Assembly: GCA_016705695.1 (NCBI GenBank)
Contig: JADJLA010000003.1
Location: forward strand, 363,272-427,271
DNA length: 64,000 nt
From: Sphingobacteriaceae bacterium
GTDB lineage: Bacteria; Bacteroidota; Bacteroidia; B-17B0; Aurantibacillaceae
Direction: 5' to 3'
A program made the translations under genes and the position numbers. Of the stretch, positions 35,107-44,546 are shown piece by piece (positions within the stretch are counted from its first letter, which is position 1; each line of letters opens with the position of its first letter). Below the pieces are notes generated by a model, which worked only from the letters and a program-made list of their open reading frames with translations, did no database searches and had not been told where the DNA came from.

Positions 35107-36916
35107 ATGTCAGAAATCAGAAACATTGCCATTATTGCCCACGTTGACCACGGTAAAACCACCTTGGTAGATAAAATTTTACACCAATGTAATTTATTCC
35201 GCGAAAATCAAGCAACCGGAGAATTGATCCTAGATAACAATGATCTGGAACGTGAGCGTGGTATCACCATTCTTGCAAAAAACGTTTCCGTTAAATATAA
35301 AGGAACTAAAATTAATATTATTGATACTCCCGGCCACGCCGATTTTGGTGGTGAGGTTGAGCGTGTGATGAACATGGCTGATGGTGTTATTTTATTAGTG
35401 GATGCTTTTGAAGGACCAATGCCTCAAACGCGTTTCGTTTTACAAAAAGCAATTGCTGCCGGTAAAAAAGCAATTTTAGTTATTAATAAAGTTGATAAAC
35501 CAAATTGTCGTCCTGAAGAAGTACACGATAATGTTTTTGATCTATTCTTTAACTTGGATGCAACTGAAGATCAATTAAACTTCCCAACTGTTTACGGTTC
35601 AAGTAAGCAAGGCTGGATGGGACCTGATTGGAAAACACCTACTGCAGATATTACACATTTATTAGATGTGATCATTGGAAATATTCCTACAGCACCAAAA
35701 AGAGAAGGTACTTTACAAATTCAAATCACATCGTTAGATTACTCTTCATTTATTGGTCGTATTGCTGTTGGTCGTATTTTCCGTGGAGTTATTAAAGAAA
35801 ATATGCCTGTAAGCGTTGTAAAACGTGATGGCAAAATACAAAAATCACGTATTAAAGAATTATTTGTTTTTGAAGGCTTAGGAAAAATGAAAGTTTCGGA
35901 AGCTGAAACAGGTGATATTTGTGCTTTTACTGGTATTGAAGGATTTGAAATTGGTGATACTGTTGCTGATTTTGAAAATCCGGAGGGCATGCCAACGATG
36001 AGTATTGATGAACCAACCATGAGTATGTTGTTCACCATTAATAACTCCATTTTTTGGTAAAGATGGTAAATTCGTTACATCTCGTCACTTACGCGATCGT
36101 TTATACAAAGAGTTAGAGAAGAATTTAGCAATGCGAATTGAAGAAACTCCATCTCCTGATTCGTATTTAGTATTTGGTCGTGGTATTCTTCACTTATCGG
36201 TTTTAATTGAAACCATGCGAAGAGAAGGTTATGAATTGCAATTAGGTCAACCACAAGTTATCGTTAAAGAAATCGACGGTCAAAAGTGTGAGCCGATTGA
36301 GGTGTTAACTGTGGATGTTCCGCAAGAATCGTCAAGTAAAGTAATTGACCTAGTAACACAACGCAAAGGAAATTTATTGATAATGGAACCAAAAGGAGAT
36401 CTAACTCATATTGAGTTTGAAATACCTTCTCGCGGAATTATTGGTTTACGTAATAATGTTTTAACTGCAACAGCCGGTGAAGCAATTATGGCTCATCGTT
36501 TTAAGGCTTACGAGCCTTGGAAAGGTCATATCCCAAGCCGTATTGCCGGTGTATTAATTAGCAAAGATAAAGGTGCGGCAGTAGCTTACAGTATTGATAA
36601 ATTACAAGACAGAGGTAAGTTCTTTATTGAGGCCGGTGAAGAAATTTATCCGGGTATGATCATAGGCGAACATATTCGTCCTGACGATCTAGTAGTGAAC
36701 GTTTGTACTGAAAAGCAATTAACAAACATGCGTGCTAGTGGAACAGATGAAAAAATGCGTATAGTTCCAAAGATAAAATTCAGTTTAGAGGAGTCAATGG
36801 AATACATTCAATGGGATGAGTACGTTGAGATCACACCATTGCATATTCGTTTGCGTAAGATCCATTTGGATGAGAACACCCGCAAACGTATTACGAAGTC
36901 TGTAGAAGCACAATAG
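35107..36916 (+). pseudogene. typA: Ribosome-associated GTPase TypA/BipA, with one frameshift
   Basis: The first part (to the stop at 36058-36060) has all GTPase motifs: AHVDHGKTTLVDKIL, DTPGHADFGGEV and NKVDKP. It ends abnormally at MLFTINNSIFW. Changing frame near 36046-36052 restores the family sequence (FFGKDGKFVTSRHLRDRLYK) and runs through the EF-G-like domain and the C-terminal TypA domain (EFEIPSRGIIGLRNN) to 36916. The total is about 600 residues, normal for TypA, which acts in 50S biogenesis and stress. The context needs two bases restored or one removed, so this is likely a sequence error. Confidence 0.9.
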
Positions 36917-36922
36917 ATAACT

Positions 36923-37867
36923 TTAAAATTTTAAAAAGGAGAACTTAGCTTTAAGTTCTCTTTTTTTATGCTCAACAGTTTCTTTGAATTTTTTCGCCTC
37001 TTCACTCTCAGGAAATAAGATCTTATGATCTTCTGAGGCATTTATAGAGTGCAATTCGGAATTTAATTTTTTAGTTTCTTCAGTAAAATATGTGTCAGAG
37101 AATTTTTCCCAAACATATTTTATGGCAAAGTCGTTTGGATGCGCAAGATCTTCTTTAAAGAAGCGGTAGTCGCGCAGGTCATCCGTTACCAATTCATAAG
37201 CCGGGAAATAGTCTACACCAAATTTCTTTTTAAGTTCGCTGGTAGCCAGTAGTAGCGTGGCTTTGCTGAGGTTGTTCTCTTCAACACCATCCTTTAAATA
37301 TTTTACCGGCGAAACAGTGAAGATGAATTTTAATTTGGGATTAAGGGCTTTGAGTTTATCAATTAGGTTTGAATAGTCATTTACGATCTCTTCAACACTC
37401 ATTAATTTCTTCTCAAAAATATTGCCCGGATGTTTATGGCAATTAGCTACCGTTATATTTTGCGTTTTATGAAAATAGGTATAGGCTGTTCCAAAAGTTA
37501 ATACAAGAACATCTGTGGTTTTAAGATGATCATGTGCTTCTTGTTGTTTTTTTGTTATTAGCGCTTTTAGTTTTTGTTCGCTATTTTCAGAAATACTGCT
37601 GTGATGTAAAAATGAAAAGTGCAAGCCCTCACGTTCGTGGATGTGTGAAGATATATCTGAACTGTTTTCTAAACAATGTACAAGTGATTGATGAATGCTT
37701 TGCGGATTGAACAAAATGCCGTTTGGATTAATAAGGCAATTGAAATGGTGTTTTTGCAAGGCAATTCCAATATTTTCTGAAAAGCAAGAACCAACGAGCA
37801 TCAATTTTTGTTGATGGTCTATCTTTATTGCAGAAGTTTTTGGTTTATAATTTAAATGGAATTGCAT
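36923..37867 (-). CDS. GSCFA domain protein
   Basis: 314 residues. It carries the SGNH-hydrolase-like signature that names the family (MLVGSCFSENIGIALQKH) and further blocks TFGTAYTYFHK, FTVSPVKYLKDG and DLAHPNDFAIKYVWEKF, the last with the D..H pair of SGNH enzymes. Ser, Gly, Asn and His candidates support a lipase/acyl-esterase fold, but no substrate is known. Its start overlaps the stop of the cca gene by one base. Confidence 0.88.
   Translation of the reverse strand: MQFHLNYKPKTSAIKIDHQQKLMLVGSCFSENIGIALQKHHFNCLINPNGILFNPQSIHQSLVHCLENSSDISSHIHEREGLHFSFLHHSSISENSEQKLKALITKKQQEAHDHLKTTDVLVLTFGTAYTYFHKTQNITVANCHKHPGNIFEKKLMSVEEIVNDYSNLIDKLKALNPKLKFIFTVSPVKYLKDGVEENNLSKATLLLATSELKKKFGVDYFPAYELVTDDLRDYRFFKEDLAHPNDFAIKYVWEKFSDTYFTEETKKLNSELHSINASEDHKILFPESEEAKKFKETVEHKKRELKAKFSFLKF
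36939..36967. terminator. Bidirectional terminator between typA and GSCFA gene
   Basis: GAGAACTTA-GCTT-TAAGTTCTC stem followed by seven T on the plus strand and preceded by an A-rich tract (AAAAAG) serving the minus strand. It overlaps the last codons of the convergent minus-strand gene. Confidence 0.8.
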
Positions 37868-39267
37868 TATTTTTTCAAAACACTAAATTTTTTATCCAAA
37901 AATACTTTGGCGCTTTCGTAATTGTTTTCTACCGCACCATCTAAAATAGCATCTCTCAATGCATTTTTTAAGATTCCAATTTCTCGTCCAGGCTTTAAAT
38001 CATACATGGCCATGATCTCTTCTCCACCAATAGGAGGTTGCCAATTGCGAAGGTGATCTTTCTCTTCGATCTCAACGAGTTTTTTTCGTACGATCTCAAA
38101 GTTTTGCATATAGCGTTTTACTTTGTTCGGATTTTTTGTGGTAATATCTGCTTCACATAAAGCCATTAGGTCATCCACATCATCACCTGCTTCAAATAAA
38201 ACTCTTCTAACCGCGCTATCGGTTACTTCTGTTTTTGCTAATACAATAGGACGTAAATGTAACTGCACCAATTTCTGAACGTATTTCATTTTTTCGTTCA
38301 ATGGCAGTTTTAAATTGGCAAAGATCTTTGGAACCATACGCGCGCCTTTGTCTTCGTGTCCGTGAAATGTAAATCCTTTTCCTTCTTCAAAGCGTTTGGT
38401 GGCAGGCTTGGCAATATCGTGTAAAATGGCGCTCCATCTAAGCCACAGGTCGTTTGTTTTTTTCGATAGATTATCTACAACCTCCAGTGTATGGTAAAAA
38501 TGATCTTTATGGGATAAACCTTTAATGGTATCTACGCCTTGTAGTTTTACCATTTCCGGAAATATCAAATGCAATAAACCTGTATCAAATAATAGTTTAA
38601 ATCCGTATGATGGAGTAGGAGAGAGGATGATCTTATTCAGCTCATCAGTAATTCGTTCTTTACTTACGATTTCAATGCGTTGTTTGTTTTCGCTAATGGC
38701 TTTGAATGAATTCTCTTCAATGGTGAATCCTAACTGACTTGCAAAGCGAATGGCGCGCATCATGCGTAAAGGATCATCGCTATAAGTAATGGCAGGATCA
38801 AGAGGCGTACGAATGATCTTATTATTCATATCATTCATTCCATCAAATGGATCTAATAATTTTCCAAAGTTTAATTTTGAAACACCAATAGCTAAAGCAT
38901 TAATTGTAAAATCCCTTCGTAACTGATCATCTCTTAAACTTCCATCCTCAACAACCGGTTTGCGCGAGTTGCGATCATAACTTTCTTTGCGAGCCCCAAC
39001 AAATTCTATTTCTAACTCTTTATATTTTATTTGTGCTGTACCAAAATTCTTGAAAATAGATAAATGTGCTTCGTTGCCTAGATACTCTTTTACTTTTGTA
39101 GCAAGATCAATTCCTCTTCCTACGGCAACAATATCAATATCTTTACTTTGTCGTTCTAAAAAAATATCGCGCACAAAACCGCCAATTAAATAAGCTTCTA
39201 CACCAAGTTCATCGGCGCATTTTCCTATTAGTTGATAAATGGGTTCGTTTAAAAACGCGAATTGCAT
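37867..39267 (-). CDS. cca: CCA tRNA nucleotidyltransferase with HD domain
   Basis: 466 residues. The class II nucleotidyltransferase head has LIGGFVRDIFLERQSKDIDI with the catalytic D-x-D, RRDFTINALAI, and RMMRAIRFASQLGF. A C-terminal HD domain follows (RWSAILHDIAKPATKR, then FHGHEDKGARM). It adds or repairs the 3' CCA of tRNAs, which fits the CCA-less tRNA genes in this window. The alternative, poly(A) polymerase, is less likely in this phylum. Confidence 0.92.
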   Translation of the reverse strand: MQFAFLNEPIYQLIGKCADELGVEAYLIGGFVRDIFLERQSKDIDIVAVGRGIDLATKVKEYLGNEAHLSIFKNFGTAQIKYKELEIEFVGARKESYDRNSRKPVVEDGSLRDDQLRRDFTINALAIGVSKLNFGKLLDPFDGMNDMNNKIIRTPLDPAITYSDDPLRMMRAIRFASQLGFTIEENSFKAISENKQRIEIVSKERITDELNKIILSPTPSYGFKLLFDTGLLHLIFPEMVKLQGVDTIKGLSHKDHFYHTLEVVDNLSKKTNDLWLRWSAILHDIAKPATKRFEEGKGFTFHGHEDKGARMVPKIFANLKLPLNEKMKYVQKLVQLHLRPIVLAKTEVTDSAVRRVLFEAGDDVDDLMALCEADITTKNPNKVKRYMQNFEIVRKKLVEIEEKDHLRNWQPPIGGEEIMAMYDLKPGREIGILKNALRDAILDGAVENNYESAKVFLDKKFSVLKK

Positions 39268-39302
39268 AGGTTAAAGATAATCTTTTGAAAGGAATTGAAG
39301 AA

Positions 39303-40508
39303 TTAGTCTTTCGACTTTAACCAGCTGAAACCAAGGGCTGTAAAGCATAGTAAGCCGCCTAGTGCCATAAACATCACATTAAAACTACTGGCTTCAACTA
39401 ATTTTGAGCACGCGTATGGCCCCATAGTTTGCCCTATGCTCCAGGCAATGGTTACAAGCGCGGCATATTGTCCGCGGTTCTTGTCGTTTGCTCGGGCAGC
39501 CCAATATGAATTCATAAAAGGCATCGAAATAATTTCGCCAAAGGTTATCATTAGGATCATAAATAAAGAAATGATCTTTCCATGAAGTGGAAGTAATAAC
39601 AAAAGAAAAGCAATGCCACATAATAGAGTTCCAAGCGAAATATAGATCATGAGATGTCGTTTTCCTTCCAAAAAATTAATGAGTACCATTTCTATTAAAA
39701 CGATCAGTAAACCATTTAATGCCATGATGGCTCCAATATATTTTTCGCTTAAATGTAAACCATCTCTAAAATAACTTGGTACCGTTGAGAACATTTGAAA
39801 GAAACAAAAACCAAAAAGCATTGTGAAGAATGCAAAAGCCAAGAAATTTTTGTCTTTGTAAACCGATCGCTGTATGGGTTGCAAAACAAGTTCTTTGGCT
39901 TTGTCTTCTTTTTTTTGTGACACGGGCTTTAAAAAATAAAGTAAACTCAAAGCAGCAAGGATATTTGTAATACCATCTACCCAAAACAGTAAAGTATAAC
40001 TATAACTGGCAATCACACCACCAACCGAAACTCCTAATGCCCAACCCAAATTTATGGCTAATCTATTTAAAGAATTGGAACGTGTACGATTTTCGGGTTT
40101 GCTGTAAACCGCTACAGCCGTGGCATTGGCGGGCCTAAATGCTTCGTTTACCGTACTCAAAATAAATGTGAATAAACAAATAAGTGGGTACGAACGAATT
40201 TGTCCGAGTATAATAAATAAAATACCTCCGCAAAAAAGTGTGATGAGTTGAACTTTATGAAATCCTATCTTATCAGTAAGTTTGCCGCCAAAAAAAGCGC
40301 CAATGATAGCGCCCAATCCCCATAATCCAACAACGGTTCCCGCTTCACTAAGTGTTCGATCAACGCCTTTGCTCGTTAAGTAAAGCGTCATAAATGGTAA
40401 AACCATTGTTCCGCTTCGGTTAATAAGCATAATAACCGCAAGCAACCACGTTTCGCGTGAAAGGCCCGTGAAGGATGATCGATATAAATTTAATCCACGT
40501 TTGAACAT
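39303..40508 (-). CDS. MFS transporter
   Basis: 401 residues with 12 predicted membrane helices. The loop 2-3 signature is clear (GGKLTDKIGFHKV), as is an Arg-rich cytosolic loop (SKPENRTRSNSLNRLAINLG), typical of drug/H+ antiporter-like members. The substrate is unknown. It lies 10 bases downstream of the DUF2461 gene and 35 bases upstream of cca, within a run of minus-strand genes. Confidence 0.9.
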   Translation of the reverse strand: MFKRGLNLYRSSFTGLSRETWLLAVIMLINRSGTMVLPFMTLYLTSKGVDRTLSEAGTVVGLWGLGAIIGAFFGGKLTDKIGFHKVQLITLFCGGILFIILGQIRSYPLICLFTFILSTVNEAFRPANATAVAVYSKPENRTRSNSLNRLAINLGWALGVSVGGVIASYSYTLLFWVDGITNILAALSLLYFLKPVSQKKEDKAKELVLQPIQRSVYKDKNFLAFAFFTMLFGFCFFQMFSTVPSYFRDGLHLSEKYIGAIMALNGLLIVLIEMVLINFLEGKRHLMIYISLGTLLCGIAFLLLLLPLHGKIISLFMILMITFGEIISMPFMNSYWAARANDKNRGQYAALVTIAWSIGQTMGPYACSKLVEASSFNVMFMALGGLLCFTALGFSWLKSKD

Positions 40509-40517
40509 TTCAAATTT

Positions 40518-41207
40518 TTAAACGGTTGAAATGCCGTTCACATCTGTTGTAAGTGCATCGCTCATGTAATTTAAAAAAGGACGCATAGTTTTAAAGCCTT
40601 CGTTAACTTGCTTTACTATATCGGTACTTAAAACTTCTTTATCTGTAAAACGTTTGATGAGCAAAAATTGTTTATAACGTAAAAGATCAATGGCTTTATC
40701 ATTGGCATTATAACCTTTTGGTGTTGTTTTTATTTGTTCGCCGTTTAAAGTGCCAAATGTTTTTATAAATGTTTTATTCTTCAATATTTTTCGAAAAGGC
40801 TCGGCATCAAAAGCGAATTCATCGCGAATGCGCTTTAAGTCTGAAGGTTCCGGTCCCCAAAAACCTCCTGCAATAAAAGAATTGCTCGGCTCAAAATGAA
40901 AATAATATGAGCCTCGACGAAGTTTGGTTGCTCTGGTAAAACTTCCTCCCCAATGTGTGTTATACGGTGTTTTATTTTTCGAAAAACGCACATCGCGATA
41001 AATGCGATGTAGACTTTTTTTACCGCTTAATGTTTCTATCACATCATCTTTATTCATTTTCGCTACTAATGCATCTGCAAATGATTCAATATGTTTTAGT
41101 TCTGATAAATAGCGTTCTTTATGAGCATTGAACCAGTCGCGATTGTTGTTTTTTGAAAGAAGTTTTAAAAAATCGAAACTACTTTTAGGAATAAGAGGTT
41201 TGCTCAT
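40518..41207 (-). CDS. DUF2461 (TIGR02453) family protein
   Basis: 229 residues. Conserved blocks are FDFLKLLSKNNNRDWFNAHK, HRIYRDVRFSKNKTPYNTHW and YYFHFEPSNSFIAGGFWGPE, diagnostic for the TIGR02453/DUF2461 family. No biochemical role is established. Ten bases separate it from the MFS gene, suggesting one transcript. Confidence 0.9.
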   Translation of the reverse strand: MSKPLIPKSSFDFLKLLSKNNNRDWFNAHKERYLSELKHIESFADALVAKMNKDDVIETLSGKKSLHRIYRDVRFSKNKTPYNTHWGGSFTRATKLRRGSYYFHFEPSNSFIAGGFWGPEPSDLKRIRDEFAFDAEPFRKILKNKTFIKTFGTLNGEQIKTTPKGYNANDKAIDLLRYKQFLLIKRFTDKEVLSTDIVKQVNEGFKTMRPFLNYMSDALTTDVNGISTV

Positions 41208-41247
41208 GATGTAAAGTTAGGCAATAAGTAAAGATGAAAAAAACCGT

Positions 41248-41892
41248 TTATCCTAATAGGTCACGCAGCTTTTCTTTTAACTCTGCTACTTCCGTTTCTA
41301 GCGCCGAAACTCTCGATTCAAGCTCGTTTGATGAAGAGCGAATAGGTTCATTGTATGAGCTTGTGTTTTCCGTCTCTACAAGAGTTTCGCCAAGCAAATG
41401 AACAAAGCGTGTTTCTTTTTGCCCGGCCTGACGCGGAAGTTCTTTTACAAAACCACTGCCGTAAGTTCTTAATGCATCAAGCGCTTCGTGTACCGAGCCT
41501 AAGGAACTAAATTCGTGTAAACGTCCTGAATTTGTATTTAATTCACCTGGAGTTTGTGCGCCGCGTAAAAGCAGTAAGCAAATAATGGCTAATTGTCCTT
41601 CGGTTAAAGGATATACCGTTGTGAAGTTGTGTTTATACTTAGCAGTTCTAATGCTAGCGCCAACAGCTGTAGAAACAAGACTCTGCGCTTTTAAACTATT
41701 GAGTGCATTCATCACCGTTTGTTCATCGTAATCAACAACAGGTTTACGCGATGATTTTTGATTGCAAGCAGCGGTCAATGAATTTAATGTCATTGGATAA
41801 TAATCTGGCGTGGCCACACTTTTTTCAATGAGCGATCCTAAAACTCTTTGCTCAACTGCATTTAAAATTGGTAATTCTTTTGAGGCGTCCAT
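41248..41892 (-). CDS. DUF480 (YceH) family protein
   Basis: 214 residues: two winged-helix units (EQRVLGSLIEKSVATPDYYP; LTAACNQKSSRKPV) and LRGAQTPGELNTNSGRLHEF, all typical of YceH. A C-terminal coiled coil (SNELESRVSALETEVAELKE) follows. YceH-type proteins have wHTH folds but no proven DNA target. It begins 1 base after the stop of the gene upstream on the same strand. Confidence 0.92.
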   Translation of the reverse strand: MDASKELPILNAVEQRVLGSLIEKSVATPDYYPMTLNSLTAACNQKSSRKPVVDYDEQTVMNALNSLKAQSLVSTAVGASIRTAKYKHNFTTVYPLTEGQLAIICLLLLRGAQTPGELNTNSGRLHEFSSLGSVHEALDALRTYGSGFVKELPRQAGQKETRFVHLLGETLVETENTSSYNEPIRSSSNELESRVSALETEVAELKEKLRDLLG

Positions 41893-41893
41893 T

Positions 41894-43369
41894 TTATTTT
41901 GGAGCTAAATTCTTATTCACGATCTCTAATTTGGATATGGCGTAAGGATCATCTTTTTTATAAGTCAAGGCTTCTTCATAAGAAGTTTTTGCTTCGGCCC
42001 AACGTTTCATTTTAAAGAGTTCGTCGGCGCGTTTGATGGTAGATTTGTATTTATCTGCACCACCAATTACGCCCGGAATGTGGTATTTGCTATTTCCATG
42101 ACCAACCGAAGGATCTTTATCGCTACCGCCTGTTTCATTATTTGATTTTTTAGCTTCTTCTTCTTTTGCTAATCTTTCGGCTTCTCTTTTATCTGCTAAA
42201 GCTTTAGCTTCGGCATCATCTTCGGCCTTGGCTTTTGCCATGCCTTCTTTTTGTTTACGTTCTTTTTCTTTCTTTTCTTCGGCTTTAGCTTTTGCCTCTG
42301 CTAGATCTGCTTGCTTAGCTTTAGCTTCTGCTTCCAACCTTTCCTTTTCTTTTTGCTTTCTCTTATCTTCCGCAGCTTTTATGGCAGCATCATCTTCCGC
42401 TTTTGATTTTGCTAAACCTTCTTTTTGTTTACGTTCTTTTTCGGCTTTTTCAATAGCAGCAGCTTTTGCGGCCTCATCGGCTTTGGCTTTTGCTGCAGCT
42501 TCTTTTTCTTGTGCGGCTTTATTTGCAGCCGCTGCTTTATCTGCCGCTGCTTTTGCTGCTGCATCTGCATCGGCCTTCGCTTTTGCTGCTGCATCAGCGA
42601 GTGCTTTTTCTGCTGCCGCTTTTTCTGCCGCGGCTTTTTTGGCAGCCTCTTCAGCAGCTTTAGCTTGTGCGTCGTTGGCGTTCTTTAAGCATTCAGCAAC
42701 TTTAGCCAATTGCATTGGAGGGTATGTTTCAAAAGGGATCATTGCCATTGCTTCTTGGTATAATTTTTTAGCAAGCGGGCAATCAGGTTTTGCTAATGCG
42801 GCATCTCCGGCTTTATTTGTGTTACAAAATTTTGTTATAAGTGCATTTTCAGCAGCGTATATTTTCATTACAATATTTAATCCGCTTTCTGTAGCATCCT
42901 CGTCGGCGTTAAATAATTTTTTCTTTGGCATATATACAACCTTTACTAAAGGTTGTTCTAACCCTGAATAATCTATACCGGGATAAGGTTTAGCCATAAT
43001 AAAACCACCAATGCTAAATGTTGGTTTCCAATCATCTTTAGAAATGTCTTCAGGAACACCTTTTGTATTTATTGCAAATCGTTTGGTATTATACCCGGGA
43101 TAGGAAACTGTAAGTAGAAATTCACCATCTGAAGGAACATCTACTGAAAAATCACCACGACTATCGGTATTAGTTTCAGCAATAACGGCGCCCGCTTTTG
43201 TTAGAACAATTTTTGCACCGCCTAAAGATTTTTCTTCTTTTTCGTAGGTACTATTTAATTTCCAATTACGGATCTCAACATTACTGCTTAATTTTAATGT
43301 CCAACTTTGACACCAAACAGTGAGGCTAAATAATAGGCCTGCTGCAATAAGTGAGGTTCTTTTTACCAT
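41894..43369 (-). CDS. Exported coiled-coil protein with CarboxypepD_reg-like and TPR segments
   Basis: 491 residues from MVKRTSLIAAGLLFSL, which gives a normal signal peptide; an ATG 12 bases earlier is possible. After cleavage near WCQS comes a CarboxypepD_reg-like beta domain (about 35-110; GAKIVLTKAGAVIAETNTDS), then a long Lys/Ala/Glu-rich coil (about 240-410) with the near-repeat KERKQKEGLAKSKAEDDA twice. A TPR-like C-terminus follows (ELFKMKRWAEAKTSYEEAL). Such proteins of Bacteroidota are envelope-associated, but their role is unknown. The coil is made of imperfect DNA repeats (about 42150-42660), so its length may vary between strains. Confidence 0.82.
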   Translation of the reverse strand: MVKRTSLIAAGLLFSLTVWCQSWTLKLSSNVEIRNWKLNSTYEKEEKSLGGAKIVLTKAGAVIAETNTDSRGDFSVDVPSDGEFLLTVSYPGYNTKRFAINTKGVPEDISKDDWKPTFSIGGFIMAKPYPGIDYSGLEQPLVKVVYMPKKKLFNADEDATESGLNIVMKIYAAENALITKFCNTNKAGDAALAKPDCPLAKKLYQEAMAMIPFETYPPMQLAKVAECLKNANDAQAKAAEEAAKKAAAEKAAAEKALADAAAKAKADADAAAKAAADKAAAANKAAQEKEAAAKAKADEAAKAAAIEKAEKERKQKEGLAKSKAEDDAAIKAAEDKRKQKEKERLEAEAKAKQADLAEAKAKAEEKKEKERKQKEGMAKAKAEDDAEAKALADKREAERLAKEEEAKKSNNETGGSDKDPSVGHGNSKYHIPGVIGGADKYKSTIKRADELFKMKRWAEAKTSYEEALTYKKDDPYAISKLEIVNKNLAPK

Positions 43370-43395
43370 AGCGAGCGCCAAATTACGTATTCTAT

Positions 43396-43469
43396 ATTAC
43401 TATTAAAAGCTTATAAACGCTGAATAAAGACAAAAGTGGAGGTTTATAAGCGTTAAAATGCATAGTAAT
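43396..43469. repeat. Inverted repeat upstream of the coiled-coil gene
   Basis: ATTACTAT...GCTTATAAAC (43396-43418) and GTTTATAAGC...ATAGTAAT (43442-43469) are inverted copies separated by 23 bases. It lies just upstream of the minus-strand start at 43369 and may be an operator or a leader hairpin. The whole non-coding stretch 43370-43772 holds this, two AACCCTAA copies at about 43534-43552, a sigma-54-like site and a terminator. Confidence 0.5.
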
Positions 43470-43581
43470 TAACACGTGATGAACATTCCGAGCGATCTGT
43501 TGATTACATGTTGAATTAAAACACTGTTATTAAACCCTAAATAACCCTAAGCACACGTATACATAACAGAACCATAACAAA

Positions 43582-43598
43582 TTGGCACTAGTTTTGTA
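43582..43598 (+). promoter_or_regulatory. Sigma-54-like site (GG/GT variant)
   Basis: TTGGCACTAGTTTTGTA fits TGGCAC-N5-TTGT: the -24 GG is perfect and the -12 has GT instead of GC. It would fire toward the terminator at 43703 and the TerB-DnaJ gene at 43773. A short non-coding transcript of about 100 bases ending at that terminator is one possibility. Confidence 0.35.
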
Positions 43599-43702
43599 AT
43601 GGTTATAGGTATATGCCTGCTTTTACCACACGCCGACACCTAAAGCTTAAGCGAAGGTGGGATACGGTTTCTTGTTTTTGGGCATATTTAATTGAAAATC
43701 AT

Positions 43703-43737
43703 AAAGCCGGATTAAGGGAATCCGGCTTTTTCTTTTT
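43703..43737 (+). terminator. Intrinsic terminator upstream of TerB-DnaJ gene
   Basis: AAAGCCGGATT and GAATCCGGCTTT form an 11-bp stem followed by TTTTCTTTTT. No gene on the plus strand ends before it in this window, so it must end a short upstream transcript, perhaps from the sigma-54-like site. Confidence 0.8.
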
Positions 43738-43754
43738 AAAAAGCGGCTTTATCT

Positions 43755-43762
43755 TATCTTTG
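43755..43762 (+). promoter_or_regulatory. -7 element TATCTTTG of TerB-DnaJ gene
   Basis: TATCTTTG matches the consensus and is 10 bases before the ATG at 43773. Confidence 0.5.
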
Positions 43763-43772
43763 CAGCCAAATT

Positions 43773-44540
43773 ATGTTCAAATTCATTGGGGCCATTATAG
43801 GGTACTTTTTACTCGGCAGGCATTTTTTCGGGATCATTATTGGTTTTGTGGTAGGATCACTTGTTGATAGTTATGTAACTATTCAAGGTAAAATAAAGTC
43901 GGGCGCAAAACCGGAGGATATTTTTGAGTATTACCGACAACATTCGCACTCGCAGGGCAAGGGCGATTTTGCAACAATGCTAGTTGTTTTATCGGCAGCG
44001 GTGATGCGTGCTGATGGAAAGATCTTGAAAAGCGAGTTGGAGTATTTGAAGTCTTTTTTTTCGCAACAGTTTGGTCCTAATTTTACTACCGAACATTTAA
44101 GCACTTTAAAGCATTTTTTAGATGGCGGTACAATTCCGCTTGTACAGGTTTGTGGTGATATTCGCACACGCACGCAGATCGAGATACGTATTCAATTATT
44201 GCATTTTTTGTTTGGATTGGCAAAGGCCGACGGACATGTAGCTGAGCAAGAATTAAATGTGATCAAGAATATAGCAAATCTTTTAGAGATCCCTAACGCC
44301 GATTTTGAAAGTGTGAAGAATATGTTTTACCGCAATGTGAATTCGGATTACTCTGTATTAGGAATAGATTCATCTGCAACCGAAGAAGCAATTAAAAAAG
44401 CTTACAGACAAATGGCTATTCGTTATCATCCAGATAAAGTAGCTGCCATGGGCGAAGAATATCAAAAAGGCGCCAAAGAAAAATTCCAGAAGATCCAAGA
44501 GGCTTATGAGAATATTAAAAAATCAAGAGGGATCAATTAG
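43773..44540 (+). CDS. DjlA-like protein: membrane anchor, TerB domain, J domain
   Basis: 255 residues. An N-terminal hydrophobic Gly-rich helix (IGAIIGYFLLGRHFFGIIIG) is followed by a TerB-type helical domain (about 65-170; LVVLSAAVMRADGKI, LFGLAKADGHVAEQELNVI). A C-terminal J domain (about 188-250) carries the HPD motif in YRQMAIRYHPDKVA. DjlA-type proteins recruit DnaK to the inner membrane. Domain order matches DjlA closely. It has its own promoter. Confidence 0.9.
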   Translation: MFKFIGAIIGYFLLGRHFFGIIIGFVVGSLVDSYVTIQGKIKSGAKPEDIFEYYRQHSHSQGKGDFATMLVVLSAAVMRADGKILKSELEYLKSFFSQQFGPNFTTEHLSTLKHFLDGGTIPLVQVCGDIRTRTQIEIRIQLLHFLFGLAKADGHVAEQELNVIKNIANLLEIPNADFESVKNMFYRNVNSDYSVLGIDSSATEEAIKKAYRQMAIRYHPDKVAAMGEEYQKGAKEKFQKIQEAYENIKKSRGIN

Positions 44541-44546
44541 CTTTGA

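Noticed and set aside
36040..36060. typA break as true gene loss or a split two-gene GTPase
   Set aside because: Both halves are fully conserved, with no gain of start signals for the second half; a two-base loss restores the family sequence.
42228..42971. Plus-strand 247-codon open frame, Ala/Ser/Phe-rich
   Set aside because: It is antisense to the Lys/Ala/Glu-rich coil; a GCN/AAR-biased repeat leaves the opposite strand stop-free. The other overlapping frames there have the same origin.
43613..43867. Plus-strand 84-codon frame ahead of the TerB-DnaJ gene
   Set aside because: It runs through a terminator and a -7 element and overlaps the start of a well-supported gene in another frame; composition is not protein-like.
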